Shown here piece after piece: positions 1 to 12,577 of a DNA stretch of 64,000 bases (its first letter is position 1; the number at the start of each line of letters is the position of its first letter). Origin of the DNA: Sinohyriopsis cumingii (Eukaryota; Mollusca; Bivalvia; Unionida; Unionidae). The position numbers and the translations under genes are program-made. The notes beneath the pieces are model-generated. The model was given only the letters and a program-made list of their open reading frames with translations, was not told where the DNA came from and did no database searches. The DNA lies in contig CM068829.1 of assembly GCA_028554795.2 (NCBI GenBank), positions 132,643,325-132,707,324 on the forward strand. The letters are read 5' to 3'.

Positions 1-78
1 CTCCACCGCTGGCTTTGTGGAGCTCTTTTATTGTTCCATCGGGTTGCTTCTCGTGGACTGTAATGTCTGCAGTTCCAC
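1..78 (-). CDS. HSPA12-like Hsp70, exon D (partial, runs off window)
   Basis: The minus strand reads a typical Hsp70/HSPA12 segment after a ctag acceptor: GGTADITVHEKQPDGT, then KELHKASGG at the window edge. The acceptor phase fits exon C exactly, joining G + GT so that the nucleotide-binding motif reads DLGGGTADIT. This is the phosphate-2 loop of the actin-like ATPase fold. The gene continues left of the window. Confidence 0.75.
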
Positions 79-499
79 CTAGAAAACACACATGATGCAT
101 TTATAGAACGAAAGAGGTAATGCAATGGACAGAGATATGTAAATGAAAATGATGTTCCGAAGATAACAATTACAAGTCAAAGCTAAAATCTACACGTCAA
201 GCTAAAAATTAAAATATCTAATTGCCTTTTAATGCGTGTGAAGAATACCCATTGTATAACAAGAGCTTGATTTAAGTAATGTGGAGCAGCAGATACAAAC
301 TTCAGATCAAACTTCACCGATCAATAGTGTGCCAGTAGAATGGTATAATATTTATTTTCCATGATGTTGCTAAACACTGCTTAATTGGACCCGATGGCTT
401 ATACATGATTTGTACACATTTTAAAGGCTGTTCCTACCGTATTAATTATCTGAGATCGTCTTCTGAATTTGGATGAAAAAAGACGACATAAACGTTTAC

Positions 500-638
500 C
501 TCCTAGATCTATCACCATGTATTTGTTGTCATCAAATTTCCCCTTACTAGAAAGCTGATCGGCGGAAAGCAGCTGACAGTACATGGCGGCAGCTTCGGGT
601 TCAAGTGCAATGGTCAGGAGTGTCCCGTCTATACCAGC
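500..638 (-). CDS. HSPA12-like Hsp70, exon C
   Basis: Minus-strand exon bounded by an AG acceptor (639-640) and a GT donor (498-499). It begins AGIDGTLLTIALEPEAAAMYC and ends KYMVIDLG plus one base. ALEPEAA and the DLGG phosphate-2 motif are hallmarks of the HSPA12 branch of Hsp70. Phase 0 at the start matches exon B, which ends REAANE. The family consists of ATP-binding chaperone-like proteins that are expanded in bivalves (established knowledge). Confidence 0.8.
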
Positions 639-1851
639 CTGTTTATCAAAAAGAGTTTTTCTTTATCGGAAAAATATTAAAAAACATAAATATTCATTGT
701 AGTCGTGTAATTTAAAACCGTCGTTTCGAAAATCATTAAAACTTTAAAATTCAATGTTTTTCAGCTTAATAAGCTTTGTTGTGTTTTAGGGTCTTCAAAT
801 TTGTCTTGATCGCTGACAAGACAAAGTTTTACCTTGTTACGAAGCAATTCCTATCGAGTGATTCCTAGTTGATGAGTTTCCTTACAACTCTTTCTGTCTA
901 TTTCCCCTTAAAAATATTATGACTTCTTTCTTCTAAAAACGCAAATAAAAGACCCGAAGAAATCTTGCATAAGAAATTATGCACAAGTATGTCAATAAAA
1001 TGAGTATGTTCAAGCGTCATGAAATAGTTCAAAAATACTCTTCATAGTGAAGATAATTCCAGTAGTACCAAACTCCATCAAGTGCTATTTGAAAGTTCCC
1101 ATGTGCTACTGAACTTTTATTGAACTGTTTGCTGAACTTTAGACCACTTTAGAGTAAATTAAACATGTTAGAGATTTATGTAATTTTAACCAAACTACAA
1201 TTGTTCATGCACTTAATGAACCAACTTCACAAATATGAATTCACAAACTCGCAAATAAGTATTGTAGTGAGGTATGTAATATAATCGAATTACAGCTGCA
1301 TATGTTTTCATTGCACAAACGTGGCAAATAATAATCCATAACACACAAATAATTATTGTTACTTCATAATTTTAATTGCGGCAGCTGACATCTTGAATTT
1401 GTTTATCTTTGCTGAAAAGTAATAAAAAGTTCAATACAGTTCATTCCATATTTCTAAATATAAAATTATTTATTTTTGTAAATAGAAGAGAAAAAAAAAA
1501 CAGGTTATAGTGTTATTTTTCATGTTCAAAATAAAATCTAACCCATACAGCAAGTAGCATGACAGATCAATCACCTTTCATAGACCATGGCGTTTATTCC
1601 ACCTTTAAAAGAAAGGAACAAGGCTGAACTCGAGTTGTACAGTTATTTTCTCGGCAATCAAAAACTAACACGCAGCCAACTGCAAACTTCCACCTTATTT
1701 CATTTAAAAATGCTATATTTTGTTGTCATTGGTCTCAAGGGCCTTTTCAACACATTATTGGCTATATCGCGCCAAGGAAATGGGAGGTAAGAGACCTTCC
1801 ATAGGACATAAAGGCAGTCTACAATCCCTGGCCTGGCCCGGTATGGAACTA

Positions 1852-1852
<1 letters not shown>

Positions 1853-1910
<58 letters not shown>
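1853..1910. repeat. TA dinucleotide microsatellite
   Basis: About 58 bases of uninterrupted TA repeat inside the intron between HSPA12-like exons C and B. Confidence 0.95.
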
Positions 1911-1913
<3 letters not shown>

Positions 1914-2742
1914 GTATGTTTGTATGGATACATACTTATATAAAAGAACTTTGTATACAATAAAGTCAGTATAATAAATTATGTGAATTAAATACCGAAT
2001 TATGCTGATTGTATAAACTACTATCAAATATTCCAAGAAAAAAGTTATATTCTAGCGTGCTCAAGTCAAAGCAATTATTATATATTTCAGCAAAGGTTCG
2101 CCGTTTGGCTGCATTCTGCAATAAAGGTTACGATATACTTCTGAAAATCACGAACAAGAGTAAATGTCATATCTATATCCTATCTACATAGCTATCTATA
2201 CAACACAGTTCTCAAACTCAGCTCTACCCTTGTTGCATAGTGGTACGTCGATTTGAAAGGTCAAAGCTTATTCATTATACAGTTCACGCAGCACAATTCT
2301 CCGTGCTATAGTTTGAAACTTTAACAGAAAAACTTATGTCGAACACTTTAAGTTTTCAAATGACCTTGACCTTGCCTTAGGATTACATAGATGATTGGTG
2401 TGCAAATATATGAAAAGTAGAGTGTCCCTGAGTTTATTGTTTGTGTATTACAGACATTCCCACAAGCCACTGGATAATCTTTCATAAGATTTCGATTGAA
2501 GTTTCTCTCTGTGGCAGTAATTCACTTGTCTGGGGGGGGGGGGGGGTATGTGTATTTCTGTGTGAGAGGAGGAAGCTTCATAATTTTAAAGTCTAAGTAT
2601 GAAAACAATTCCAAGAGGGGTTTGAGACTTATTAGGATACAGAAAACCAAAGCATTAACCAATGTTGGCGATGCCACCGTTACCGCCGTCGGAGTAAGTA
2701 ACCCTAGGTCGCCTCTATGATGAAGCAAGCAAAGACAATAAC

Positions 2743-2992
2743 CTCGTTCGCTGCCTCTCTCATGAACTGTTTGGCCGAGTCTGTCCAAATGGCTGGAACT
2801 GTAAGTATCCAATGAATATCGTCCACTTTTAGACCGGTACCCTGCTTTTCGAGTGCATCTAATAGGTGATTCTTAAGATGACATATTGCCATCCCAAAAA
2901 CCTTTCTAGCTGGCATCTTCAGTCCCTTGTCATCTACTATCTCAATCCCTCTTTTTATCTTCGGATAAAAAGGCAAGGATAAGTACATTTTA
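2743..2992 (-). CDS. HSPA12-like Hsp70, exon B
   Basis: Minus-strand exon with acceptor tttcag and donor GAG|gtta. It encodes KMYLSLPFYPKIKRGIEIV, later MPARKVFGMAICHLKNHLL and WILTVPAIWTDSAKQFM, ending REAANE. The VPAIW...A..FMREAA block is the conserved HSPA12 motif before ALEPEAA. The first base is the last base of a codon, so a preceding exon ending in phase 2 is needed; exon A ends in phase 0, so a small exon is unseen or the gene is damaged here. Confidence 0.78.
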
Positions 2993-3299
2993 CTGAAATA
3001 CGATTTTACTTACACGTAACATTGAGAGAAAAAAACGCTGTATTAACAGGTGGAGGAAATATCGTCATTTTATGCAAGAAAGGTGTTTGTAGCAACTCAC
3101 AAAAATAAATATTCTATGTTGACCAAATCATAAACGTTTCAACTGCATTTTCAAGCGAAAAGTTTAAAAAATTAAATCAGTCAACATTTATTAATGTAAC
3201 AGTAGTTTTAATAAACACAGAGTAGCTTATTTTTGTATTTTTGGAAGGCACATCTGGTGCATTAATCACTAAAATAAAGGCAAATGTAAATATTTTTGA

Positions 3300-3531
3300 G
3301 CGTTGTTGTTAATATAGGGTTTAACGCCATTTTTCAGCACATGATAAGCTATACATGGCGGCCAGTGTATAAATGGTGGAGGAAGAACCAGGGAAGACCC
3401 CGGAAAGAACCACCAATCCACGAGAAGCTACAGGCAAGCTTTCTCATATACCCACATTGGCCGAGCCCAAGACTCGAACCCACGCAGAACGGTGAGTGCT
3501 TTGGACCACTCGGCCACTCAGGGCCCCTATT
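3300..3531 (-). repeat. tRNA-derived SINE copy
   Basis: Read on the minus strand it starts with a tRNA-like head containing GAGTGGTCCAAAGC (box A region) and GGTTCGAGTC (box B). A conserved core follows with TTCTTCCTCCACC, and it ends in AAATGGCGTTAAACCC plus an AAC-type tail. The same structure occurs at 9936-10187 and 63233-63490 on the plus strand and near 44640-44868 on the minus strand. It resembles the bivalve tRNA/Meta-domain SINEs; the family name is inferred. Confidence 0.75.
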
Positions 3532-3884
3532 TTAGAGCGTAAAAAATGTGCTACTAATCGTCTGTGACAAAAAGAATAATGAAGACATAAAACTGGTCGT
3601 CACTCGTATTGATGAATTAACAGGTTAAAATGTTCTGGATTTTCTGATATGTGTTGTCTGTAATAAATCTTTAAGTCGTTTTTTTAATCAGATATTGTCA
3701 TAGAATCAACAAACATTATACTTCGATTTCATCTTTAACACTTTTGGAACATATTCCATATCTCACATTTAATATATGACAATTATCATTTAGCACTTTT
3801 AACTAATATTGCCATATTATTATATTTTAAATAATATTGGCACATTATTATATTTTAAACAATATTTCTATATTATTATATTAC

Positions 3885-4190
3885 CTGTTTATCGTGCAGT
3901 ACCATTTTGAATCTTCGGAAAAAGAACCACTTTTGATGTTCATTATCTTCAGCTAATGTTGTGTACTTATTCTCCGCATCATACCCAAAACTGTGAAATG
4001 CACCATTTGGTTTACATAGGACACATGTTGGCTGTTTCAGAGATAAAAGACTCCCAGCATTCCATGCTTGGTTTATGCTCACTTTAGATGGGTCCTTTTC
4101 ATATTCATGTTTGAAGGAGAAGGCGTATCCACTGTAAGTTGTCCCAAAATCAATTGCGGCCTTAAGAATCTTTTCCTTCTTTGATGACAT
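3885..4190 (-). CDS. HSPA12-like Hsp70, exon A (start codon)
   Basis: Begins with ATG on the minus strand: MSSKKEKILKAAIDFGTTYS, followed by GYAFSF. AIDFGTTYSGYAFSF is the phosphate-1 loop of the HSPA12 nucleotide-binding domain. The exon ends FRRFKMVLHDKQ before a strong CAG|gtaata donor, after 102 codons. HSPA12 proteins are divergent Hsp70s whose ATPase domain is spread over several exons, as here. The next recognisable exon (2743-2992) does not match in phase. Confidence 0.8.
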
Positions 4191-4555
4191 TGCCTAAAGG
4201 ACAAAAAAGTTTTCTTAAACTTAGAAAGCCAAATAATGGAGTTCATACTTACTAACTCTTCTTAATAAATGTATATATACACATATATTTACAGATTTCC
4301 TTGAGGTTATAATTCTACTGTACACAAGAAATAAATGAATTTCTTCAAATATCTACGTATATCCGCGTGCTTTTAAAGAGTTTCGCTGGATATTTTGATT
4401 GCTTTGAATTATCTGTTCGCCTGTCCGATTGCCCCTAAATTTATCTCCGTTAAAATCCACTATTTTGGATATTCACCAAACTTGGTACAGTGGTTGTTAA
4501 TGTCATAACATTATGTGAGGGAGTTAGATTGTTGCAGCTCTCATCTAGGGCCTCT

Positions 4556-4590
<35 letters not shown>

Positions 4591-5601
4591 GGGGAGGTCA
4601 CGAATACAACAACGGCAATAATAATAAAACATTTTTTACCACGCTTCACACATGCGTTTGTAGCAGGACACATCATATGTGTACCAGATTTTGTGCTGCT
4701 CCCTAGCCAGTGCCTGGAACTTTATCCATCTGCTGGGAACTGAGCTTTTGGAAATGGGCCTCTTTGTAATACAGGGGCTTATGTCCCGATGGAACAAAAT
4801 GTAGCTGAAATCTAGTTCATATATATAATTCAGAAATCAATGGTACAGATTATGGCATGGATTACAAAATATAGTTACCTTAAAATCCCATATTTTTATT
4901 TTTTGTCTTAGTATTAATTTTTAAATTATCTTTAGATGTACACAAATATGACTTACTAAAACGTATCCCAGTATTTCGTTTTCTTATGATCAATGGCAAA
5001 TTGTTAGCGGTGAAGTATATGTATATTTGCTCTCTGAAAAGACCATCGTACCCGTGTTTTCTTTTTCTTTCCTCTTTGTTTTTTGTTTTGTTTTCTTTAA
5101 GTTGGAAAACGAATCGATTACACATAGTGGATAAGCAACAGACATTGTACTCATCAAGTGATTTAATTCTAGGTTGTAAACTGGTATTTAGCCGTGTTTC
5201 TTTCTTTATAAATTGGAACAGAAATCTGCAGTTTGTATCGACTTGATAAGCTCGTGCAACAGGGACAAGTTAGGTGAATGCTCAGTCTTGTTTCTAAGGA
5301 ATATTGATGGGAGCTGATTGAAGAAATAAGAGTCCATAATCCGTTGTTAGTGAATTCACAGATGTCGACAGGGTCGGGCTGTCCACTGTGAAACCGGGTT
5401 ATTTTCCACTGGGCGAGTTGGGGTTGGGGGAGTGGGAAGGAGCCACGGGGCCTTGGGTCAACAGGGAGGAAAGTGGCATTGGCTACGAGTCAGACCCGGA
5501 ATGTAATTCATGTTTGCCAAGTACATTGTGTTCCTTTCATTCCATGACCAAGCCAACTGTGGAATTTTAATATAAAAATTAGGATAGTGTTTGAACGCTA
5601 A
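4191..5601. other. Intergenic, no gene seen
   Basis: Upstream of the HSPA12-like start codon. It contains a GT microsatellite at about 4556-4588 and otherwise only short frames without recognisable products. A promoter for the HSPA12-like gene may lie here but no convincing core element stands out. Confidence 0.5.
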
Positions 5602-5628
5602 AGACCCAAATTCACTAATGAGGCACAA
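5602..5628 (+). repeat. Left TIR of the 4-kb transposon
   Basis: Twenty-seven bases starting AGACCCAAATTCAC; pairs with the complement of 9578-9604 at 25 of 27 positions. Confidence 0.75.
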
Positions 5629-7071
5629 ATCAATGTCGCTGACACGTTAACTCATTATAAACGTTACTTTCCTTAATGCATACTTTTTTTGCTATATCAC
5701 TATACGTCTATCATTCCCAAAAGATCAATATAAACAATAAATAAAGCATGGATATAAAAATATCGCAACCTAAATGGTGTATATCAATACCTACGTTACT
5801 GTCGCCAGTGTAAAGATGGATAAAGATGGAAAATAAAACTAAAGATTGAATTAAAAAGTCTCGAATCAATCGTGTATACTCTTTGAGAAATCTAAAAGCA
5901 AATTTTTTATAATTATACCCTGAACATTCATTCACGAGGCTTCAGAATGTAGGTCGCTAAGGTCATGATACATACGTAACCCTTTTTTATGCACGGCGTT
6001 TTCTTGTGTAAAACGAGGGTTTTGGAGAGTATAAAAGGCGCTCAAAATTCACTTGTACGTTTTATTATTAAAAAAAAAACAACCAAATAAATGGTTATTG
6101 TTGATGCATATCATTTTTACGTGCCATATGTTGTGATGCTCGTTGGTTATAAAATATGGGATACTTACGTTACTTGTTCCAAATAATATGAAATCAAACG
6201 ATTGAATAATCCCTTCGAAAATGTAATCATGTTTCATATATGTCTGAAAATAAAATCCTGATAAATCTATCAAGTAATATTTTGAAACATTTTGCTTAAA
6301 TAATGCTTAATAATGCGTACGTTACCGATATATACGTGACAAATATATACTCAACTACGGAACGCGTGATGATAGCCGGCCAACTTTGCATGCTGAACGG
6401 TGTCATCAAGTACAACGAGGACAAGCCAGTAAAACTGTGTTATACTCTGTGTAATAAAGACCACCTAAAGGAAAGCGATTCCAATTAAAACTTTTGATTG
6501 ACACGTTTTTGCTGGACAGGAATCAGTGAAAAAGAAAGAGTAGATATCATACATTAAAACAGAGTGACCTCTTTGATTATAAACAATGTAATCACTTTGT
6601 ACTGATACATACGTTACAGAGCGTAATGTATGTATTAAGACTTAATCCAGAACAAAAATGACTATCAGTGTAAAATATTAGTACAACTTAGATCTTCATT
6701 TATTATACAATTATTCTTAAAAAAAGAATTAATATTGGATACATTTTTAAAAAAGTTTTAAAAGTGACTATGAATGACATGATTATACCCGGTAACTAAT
6801 GGTTAAAGGATTAACATAAAAACAAAAAAAGAACAAATCTTTAGTGCGAAGGTAAATTATAAATAAACTAGGAAATACATCAGTGCAAAGGTAAATTAGA
6901 AACAAACCACGAGCATAAATATTTATAAAAAAAATAAATTAATTTCAGCTATACTCAATACTTTACATGATAATTTGGTAACGTATTATCGATACTTTCG
7001 TTATTAGTCCCCTACAGGTGAAACCGGGGGACTCTAGGTTTGCACTCACTCGTTCCTGTTTATGTTAGAAT

Positions 7072-9089
7072 GGCCTAAACAAAAAAGAAAATACAAAAGG
7101 CCTACAGGGAACGCCAGAAGGCTAAAGGTCCGGAGTTACTTCAAAAAGAGCGAGCTAAGCAAAGGCCATATTATGTGCCATCGTCACAAGTAAGAAGAAA
7201 AGGGAGGAGAGAAACATGAAAAATAAATTAAGAAACAGACTTTCACGAATGAGAAAAAAAGAAAGAGAAGAAAGCAACGAAAGCATAAGCGAACAGACCA
7301 GTGGATATGACAGTGATATTACACCAAGAAATGAAGAGCAGAATGATCACCTGATAGTAAGGATACAATTTATTACTAAAAGTAACAAAGGAAATTGTTT
7401 GCAGATGATCAGACGTAGGGCTCTTGCGCGTGACAACAAAAATATAGGTATTCTAAAATATGTCGTTTCAATCCTGCGACGTAAGATAAAGACAAAAAAT
7501 AAGAAAATTGAGCGACTAAGTAGAAAACTCAGACTGTTGACAGCACCTAAGGAAATAACACCAAGTAAACGAGCCGATGCAGATGTTGAAAATTTATATA
7601 TGACCCCAAGAAGACGGAATCTTGTAAGAAGAAACCTCCTTGTATGTAATGCAGTTTTGTCTGAAATAAAGGCCCTCAAAGTTCAAGCTCTAAGAAAGAA
7701 TGGAGTCAAAATAAGTGAGAATCCTGAAAATATAATCGGTAATGCAGATGACTTTCACGAACTTCTTAAAACTCTGCCCAGCAATGGACCTGGAAAAAGG
7801 TAAATCTTGACAACGGGAAAACCAAAATGAAAATCGTGGAAATCAAATGTCAAGTAGAAAGCTTCAAAGAAGATCTGAAAAATCAGTTAGAGCTTTGTGA
7901 CCAGCATGTAAAGAGAGTCCGTGAGCAGTACTAGCACATAAGGCAGCTAAAAGAATTTCTTCCTGAAGATGAAATTGTTGTAGGTCTTTGGATGAAATAC
8001 AGACGGCCTACTGGATTCAGTCAATGGTTACCATCCATCCAGTCGTTACATACTACAAAGAGAACGATTAACTAAAACACAAAAGTTTCGTTTTTGTCAG
8101 TGATGAAATGTCACATTATTCTGGCACAGTTGCTGCATTTCTGGACAGACTCATTCTGCAACTGAAGGAGGTGAAACCTAATCTAATGCTTATCCATTAT
8201 TGGACAGATTCACCGTCAAGCCACTACAGAAACAGATTTATATTCTGGTTGATTGCTAATCACAGAAACCTGTACTCCATTGGTGCCAAGTAGAATTACT
8301 TCGAAGTGGGGCATGGGAAAGGGCCAAGTGATGGATTGGGAGGGACAGTAAAAAGAATGGCAGATGAAGCCATAAGACAGGGGGAAATGCTGTAATCCAG
8401 GATGCTTCGGATTTCATGCATGGGGAACAAAATCAAGTATGACTGGAGTCCTCTTCATTCACGTCTCCAGTGAAGCAACCAAACAGAAACAATGTGAACT
8501 AAATTCAGTTAAGACAAAACCATTGCGAAACACAATTAAATGTCACGCAGTCGACATCACTGATGACCCTGTAAAATTGATGACCCGTCAAACCTCCTGC
8601 TACTGTTTAGTGTGCATTATGGGTTCTTACTGCGACAGCTGGACCATTCAGAACTTCTCTTGGAGTCAGCTGCCCAATTCATCGGACGAGAGCACTTCGT
8701 CAGTCACTGTCAGTGACTCACCAAGAAGTACCCATCCATCTTTACAGTCAGACGTAGCTATGGATCCTACAAACTCTGAAAACGACACCTCATCGCCTGC
8801 ATTTGTTGGATTTAAAGAAGAAGATTTCGTAGCTGCCGTATACGATGGAAGATGGTACCTTGGAAGGATTGAAGAAATTGATATGGACGACAAAGACTGT
8901 GAGATTAATTTTATGAAAAAAGTAAAAGGACTGTTCAAATGGCCGGAATAACGTGATCTTGTCTGGATTGACGAACAAAATATCTTTTGTAAAGTCGACT
9001 CTCTTATTCCATCTGGAAAACCTGAGCGACTAGTTAAAATACCTGATGCCGAAATTGAATTAATTAAGAATGCATGTGCTTCACGTTAG
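7072..9089 (+). pseudogene. Decayed transposase-type gene (GHGKGPSDG family)
   Basis: Open pieces in different frames together resemble one protein. A basic N-terminal region (about 7216-7803) is rich in KKER and RRR. A middle part contains FLPEDEIVVGLWMKYRRPTG and IHYWTDSPSSHYRNRFIFW, followed by a GHGKGPSDGLGG block. A C-terminal Cys-containing part (8439-8951) has DFVAAVYDGRWYLGRIEEID. The HGKGPSDG-containing proteins occur as repeated transposon-derived genes in molluscs and cnidarians; I know no formal superfamily name for them. Several frame changes and stops, including one right after the first ATG, show it is dead. It sits centrally between the TIRs of 5602-9604. Confidence 0.6.
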
Positions 9090-9577
9090 TGAAATACATA
9101 CGCTACATAAACAGTACACGTGAACAGTCCCCTCACTTTCATCGGCAAAAAAATGTTGTTTTCTATATGTGAGACTGTATATAAGTTCAGGCCTTTTTAA
9201 TTGCACACATAAATGTACATTTAAGTTGTTTGAACTTTAAAATATCTCCGTGTTTTACACTACGACACATACGTTACCATTCTACGTTACAAAAACATTT
9301 TATAAAATACATTATTTTGTTTTATTTTAAAAACTTCGTGAATTTACTTAATTAAGCATAAACATTTTAATCATTTTATCTTCCTATAAAATATATAATA
9401 AGTCATAATGATTATATACAGGAGAAAAATACTGAAATGACGAATATACGTGTTTAATAGGGTTAATCAAACATATTTGTAACAATTTCATGCCTTATTT
9501 TCATGACCAAAAGTAAAATAGTCAAATAAAGTTGTTGTTTCTATATCATTTTTTTTCTTCCATTTTTATACGTCTAA

Positions 9578-9604
9578 TTGCGCCTCATTGGTGAATTTGG
9601 GTCT
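9578..9604 (-). repeat. Right TIR of the 4-kb transposon
   Basis: Inverted copy of the 27-bp left terminus, ending GTGAATTTGGGTCT. Confidence 0.75.
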
Positions 9605-9935
9605 AAAATCTGTTTTAAGAAGTAAATAATTTATTCTCGTTTGAGCGTGATAATTATTGTTCAGTGCATTAAAGGCAAAATAAAACTGGAATATTAGGTA
9701 GTACTTAGTAATACAAGTTGCTTTTAAAAACGTTCGATTATAAAATGCCGGCAGGAAAAGAATTAAGACTGTGCCAGCCTCGTACTGAACGGGATTTATT
9801 TCCAGAGCAGACAGATAGGCACCCTCTCTCTCGCTGTTTCACGGCGTAATGTAAACCAAAGGATCTCAGAAGTGTAACTTAACTGGACATTGTATAAGAC
9901 AGAAAATTCTAGTGATATACCCCACCACCACCACC

Positions 9936-10187
9936 GGGGCCCCGAGTGGTCTAAAGAGCCCACCGTTACGGATCACTGCCATCTCACCTCTGCCTGCGTG
10001 GGTTCGAGTCTTGGGCTCGGCCAGTTGTGGGTGTGTCAGAAAGCTTGCGGGTAGCTTCTCGTGGGTCGGTAGTTCTTTCCGGGGTTTTCCCGGGTTCTTC
10101 CTCCACCGTTTATACTGGCCGTCATGAATAGTCAGTCTATCTTGTGCTGAAAAATGGCGTTAAACCCCATAACAACAACAACAACAA
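9936..10187 (+). repeat. tRNA-derived SINE copy
   Basis: Plus-strand copy of the family seen at 3300-3531. It has a head with GAGTGGTCTAAAG and box B GGTTCGAGTC, a core with TTCTTCCTCCACC, and an end GGCGTTAAACCCC followed by AAC repeats. Confidence 0.8.
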
Positions 10188-12504
10188 CCCTACCACCACC
10201 AGTACTACTTCCGTCAGGCCTTTCACCTCACTCACTGTATACATAACTTGATAGCTTCTCTCGATAGCACATATAAACAAGTCGACTTATTTAAGGTGCA
10301 AAAATCTATATAGCCGTCTTTTAGAGTTTTACCATATTTAGGCCAACTACGGTGATTAATCAATAGAGAGTATGAAACTTACCTTGGTTGTCGATTTCAC
10401 GTTCTAATGTGAAAGCGTATGTACTAAAGACCAGGAAGTAATACCATGTGTCTATATTTAGTCCTTTTCAGTATTGACGGAATGCCTCGATTTCATATTC
10501 AATATATTCAGCTAGACGGGCAACAGTCGCGACTGTCAAACTGATTTGAATTCTTCTCAATTCCTGCTTCATACAACATAATACATCAGCTGAAAGTCAA
10601 GTATTTATGACGATTCGATTTCTTTCTTCATGTAACTTCTGACATGTGTCTTTCTAGCTCAGTAGTAAACTGTCACACGAACTGAGAGACCGATGTTGCC
10701 AGTTGTTCATAGATACACAAGCTCAGACAAGTTATATGTTTCTGGATATGGAGTGGGATTACCGCCATATTTGGCCTCTTTTTGAATTTTAACTGACACA
10801 GATCAGTTCAAAGCATTGTAAAATTTAGAGTATAATATCGTTTCTTTAAATGTCTTTTAAGAAAGTATTCATCATGATTTTCAAAGTCGGTGTAATTTAC
10901 ATAGAACCTAAATTTGTAGAACTTCTTAACGATTTTAAATCACAGTAACTTGTAAATATCCACAGCTAAATGAAGATAACGAGAGTAAACTGTACATTTT
11001 ACATACATAATGACAAGAAATCACTTTCAGTGTGGATGCACGTCTAGTATCAGATCGGAAGTTTGTATATGTAGTCCTAATTTTTGGCATATTATATTTC
11101 ATTTATACTGCATCATATTTGTATGTCAAACCATATACCTTACATATGCTTGCAAATATGTTATTTAAAAGTATAATGTTAGAGCAAAATCGTTTATTCA
11201 TATATCTGGACATTGCTGCTTCAAAATCGATGTTGATAAGTATAGCTCTGTGAAATCAATAAACGGCATAAATTTTAAATAACGAATTCTACATTGATGA
11301 TAAAACAGTCCTGATTTCAAAATCGATAATTTTTCTTAGCTTTCTCCAATTTTAAAGTGAGGGAATCGATCGATCGATGGCATTAATGTTATTATCACAT
11401 AATCGGTACACTTTACATACAGTATGTGCAGTTTCATATTTTTGATACGAAAACATGTTACATATCACTTTATGCGATTCTGATTGGTCCAAATAAGCCG
11501 ATGAAATTCTTACAAAATATTCTCTTTTCTGGTTGGCTGGGATCGTGGGAAAATTTCATCACTCAGCCTACTGGAACTTTTTGCTTTTACTTTTATACTG
11601 AGGGAATTGTGGAATAAAATGTCACGTCTGTCTGAATGTCACGTGCCTGCCAGCGATTACCTAAGTCAAGAACAAAGGAATTGGTTAGAAGCCATGTATA
11701 TATGTTAGACCCCGCGGCTATGGTGGTCCTGTTTGTAATTGTTACGAGAGCCAGCTTTGTTTGGTGTCAAAAATCACTCGTGGACGTTGAAAGCTTTGTT
11801 CAAGAACAAAAGGCCCTTATTGGCGACGTAAATCTATCCCCGTTGACAGACGGCCGGAGCATTGTCTGTTAAGTTGAATAGAACAGGGTAGAATCTATAT
11901 CCAATCAGAACTGAAAGAGGGTGTGGTCACCATTTCAATCTGAATTTAACTGAGTAATTTAGACTAGAAACTTCAGTAATTGTGAAACATCGTGCTGGAA
12001 AGTTAAAGCAATAACTCCGGGAAAGCCACTCGTAAATTGGCGGGAAAACTTAGAAAATTCTAAGGAAAGACAAAGCTTCGTAAAGGTCAGTGAGTTATTT
12101 GCTCGATTGTTGCAAAATATTACGGCATTGTAATTGTAATTATGTGCAGTATGTATACTTCATTACTAGAATCGTTAGGACGTAGAATTACCTTAGTAGT
12201 GTTTAATTTACATGCGTATTTGAGAAATGAGCTATGATTATGTGAAGAATTATGTAGTTTGCTAGCTCGTGGTTAGAATTAATATTGTAATTCGCTATTT
12301 GGTTACTTCGTAGTAAACTAGTACATTTATTCATGTGATATTCTAGATTTTGCAACTGTTGAATTGAATTGTAACTTTAGAAAATGGTTACAATGTGTAA
12401 AATTAGTTAATATGGATATTTGAATATATATGTACACTTGTGAAAGTGTAATGTACAGAAATGCTTCTGATTGTTGTGCTATTGTTCAGTATAATGAGAT
12501 TAAG

Positions 12505-12505
12505 A

Positions 12506-12575
<70 letters not shown>
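12505..12575. repeat. TA dinucleotide microsatellite
   Basis: About 70 bases of nearly pure TA with one internal C. Confidence 0.9.

Positions 12576-12577
<2 letters not shown>

Larger units (their letters stand above)
79..3884. other. Introns of the HSPA12-like gene
   Basis: The sequence between the exons is AT-rich and holds no further exon that I can support. It contains a TA microsatellite (about 1853-1910), a G15 run near 2532 and a SINE copy near 3300-3531 that lies between exons A and B. Short open frames here have no recognisable protein signature. Confidence 0.6.
5602..9604 (+). mobile_element. 4-kb TIR DNA transposon with decayed transposase
   Basis: Ends are inverted repeats of 27 bp with two mismatches, beginning AGACCCAAATTCAC at 5602 and ending in its complement at 9604. 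The flanks share only AA, so the target duplication is unclear. Both subterminal regions carry repeated TACGTTAC-type words (for example near 5791, 6168, 6317, 6610, 9266 and 9283), as expected for transposase-binding sites. The interior holds one broken transposase-like gene on the plus strand. Confidence 0.7.
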
